Below, one piece after another: positions 4,385 to 5,563 of a stretch of DNA of 5,563 nt. Each line of letters opens with the position of its first letter. Position 1 is the first letter of the stretch. Position numbers and translations under genes: made by a program. Source of the stretch: Thermoflexales bacterium (lineage in GTDB: Bacteria > Chloroflexota > Anaerolineae > B4-G1 > SLSP01); NCBI GenBank assembly GCA_015486785.1, contig WFQZ01000224.1, forward strand, positions 1 through 5,563. The letters run 5' to 3'. The notes beneath the pieces were generated by a model, which made no database searches, was not told where the DNA came from, and saw only the letters and a program-made list of their open reading frames with translations.

Positions 4385-5563
4385 ATGCGCGTTTACCTGG
4401 AGTCCTTAGGCTGCCGCCTCAACGCCGCCGAGATCGAGACGTTGGCCCGCACCTTCGCCGGAGCCGGGCAGACAGTCGTCTCGGCCCCCGAAGCCGCCGA
4501 CGTGATCGTGCTGAACACCTGCGCCGTGACCGGCACAGCATCCCGCAAAAGCCGCCGCCGCGTGCGGACGTTGCACCGCCGTGCGCCGCAAGCGGCCATC
4601 GCCGTGACCGGCTGTTGGGCCACCGAAGCCCCTTCCGCCGCCGCCTCGCTCCCCGCCGTGCGCTGGGTCATCCCCAACGCGGAAAAATCCCGCGCCGTGG
4701 AGCACGTCTTGGGGCAGCAAGCTCCGCCGCAAGCATGGGAGCCGGGCCGCTGGGGGCACACACGGGCCTTCGTGGGCGTCCAGGAGGGCTGCGATTACGC
4801 TTGCACCTACTGCATCACGCGGCTGCTGCGCGGCCCCTCTCACAGCCGCCCGCCGGCGGAGGTGCTCTCCGAGGTGCGGGCGCGGGTCGCCAACGGAGCG
4901 CAAGAGGTGGTGCTCACCGGCGTGAGCTTGGGGGCCTACGGGCACGATCTCGGCTTGCTCCACGGGCTGGCGGATCTGGTGGCCTTGCTGCTCCGCGAAA
5001 CAGATTTGCCCCGCTTGCGCCTCTCCTCCGTGGAGCCGTGGGATGTGGACGAGGCGTTGTTGGCTTGGCTGGCGCACCCGCGCTTTTGCCGACAGCTTCA
5101 TCTGCCGTTGCAGGCCGGGGCCGATGCGACGCTCCGGCGGATGGGGCGGCGGATCACCACCGATTCATTCCGCCGCCTGGCGGCACGCGCTCGTGAGATC
5201 GCCCCCGATGTGGCTTTGACTACCGACTTGATCGCCGGATTCCCCGGCGAAAGCCGCGCGGACTTTGAAGCGGGGCTGGCTTTCGTGACCGAGATGGCGT
5301 TCGCGCGGCTGCACGTCTTCCCCTACTCACCCCGTCCGGGGACGCCGTCCGTGCGCTTGCCCCACCCGGTGCCGGCGGCGGAGCGGCGGGCACGCGCGGC
5401 GCAGCTCCGCGCGGTGGGGGAACGGAGCGCGGCAGCTTATCGCGCCCGCTTCGTGGGGCGGACGCTGCCGGTGTTGTGGGAGCGGCGCAATCGCGCCGGC
5501 GTGTGGCAGGGGCTGACCGATACGTATCTGCCGGTCATCAACCACGCGCCGCAGAACCTCTAC
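4385..5563 (+). CDS. mtaB: tRNA t6A37 methylthiotransferase MtaB (C-terminal end beyond window)
   Basis: The 393 residues present belong to the MiaB/RimO/MtaB methylthiotransferases, radical-SAM enzymes carrying two [4Fe-4S] clusters. MtaB adds a methylthio group to t6A at position 37 of ANN-decoding tRNAs. The UPF0004 domain shows its three cluster cysteines at 10 (LGCRLN), 46 (NTCAVT) and 77 (TGCWAT). The radical-SAM motif is C136-x3-C140-x2-C143 in EGCDYACTYCI. LHLPLQAGADATLRRMGRR (238-256) and TTDLIAGFPGE (279-289) follow, and the TRAM RNA-binding domain begins near 355. NTCAVTGTASRKSRR is the MtaB-type version of the first motif rather than that of MiaB or RimO. The family's 'LQSG' is LQAG here. 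The ATG at 4385, one base after the lipoprotein stop, gives the usual MRVYLESLGC start; no good separate ribosome site is seen, so coupling is likely. Roughly 30-60 residues should be missing past the edge. Confidence 0.93.
   Translation, partial: MRVYLESLGCRLNAAEIETLARTFAGAGQTVVSAPEAADVIVLNTCAVTGTASRKSRRRVRTLHRRAPQAAIAVTGCWATEAPSAAASLPAVRWVIPNAEKSRAVEHVLGQQAPPQAWEPGRWGHTRAFVGVQEGCDYACTYCITRLLRGPSHSRPPAEVLSEVRARVANGAQEVVLTGVSLGAYGHDLGLLHGLADLVALLLRETDLPRLRLSSVEPWDVDEALLAWLAHPRFCRQLHLPLQAGADATLRRMGRRITTDSFRRLAARAREIAPDVALTTDLIAGFPGESRADFEAGLAFVTEMAFARLHVFPYSPRPGTPSVRLPHPVPAAERRARAAQLRAVGERSAAAYRARFVGRTLPVLWERRNRAGVWQGLTDTYLPVINHAPQNLY

Noticed and set aside
4406..5101. Minus-strand open frames of 231 and 122 codons opposite mtaB, and a 210-codon frame at 3116-3748
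   Set aside because: They are antisense shadows of well-supported genes, with skewed composition and no motifs.

Overview
The window is a stretch of a GC-rich bacterial chromosome with tightly packed genes, strong Shine-Dalgarno sites and two lipobox lipoproteins. The nucleoside phosphorylase and the paired C-terminal beta-sandwich lipoproteins remind me of Chloroflexota (Anaerolineae-like) genomes. That placement is an impression from protein style, not a demonstrated assignment.

Layout. Five genes run leftwards from a divergent intergenic region at about 2995-3190: a small bacterial PH-domain-like protein (2994-2632), a PNP/UDP-family nucleoside phosphorylase (2632-1838, 1-nt overlap), a REP-associated tyrosine transposase or RAYT (1810-1235), a Crp/Fnr-type regulator (1260-595), and the N-terminal 179 codons of the AAA+ ATPase RarA (537-1, running off the left edge). 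Three genes run rightwards: two paralogous lipoproteins (3191-3796 and 3763-4383, overlapping) and the tRNA methylthiotransferase MtaB (4385 to the right edge, incomplete). Two back-to-back sigma70-like promoters can be proposed in the divergent region. An extended -10 promoter sits in the 57-nt gap before rarA.

The notable part is 1180-1810. The RAYT gene is visibly AT-richer than its surroundings (27 G/C of 60 at 1501-1560, against 45 of 60 at 4441-4500). It is associated with a family of palindromes with arms GAGACGCCCAA / TTGGGCGTCTC. Two of these form a 59-nt REPIN-like unit with ATAGAGAC / GTCTCTAT ends at 1180-1238. That unit supplies both the stop codon of the RAYT and a large part of the N-terminus of the Crp-type regulator, where the two palindromes are translated as related octapeptides. 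A third, perfect copy lies in frame inside the RAYT itself, between the HUH motif and the C-terminal half, next to short direct and inverted repeats. The element appears to have landed between the phosphorylase and the regulator and to have rewritten the regulator's 5' end.

Functional links between the genes are otherwise weak. Phosphorylase plus PH-domain protein look like one translationally coupled unit. The lipoprotein pair plus mtaB look like another. rarA is probably transcribed at least partly on its own.
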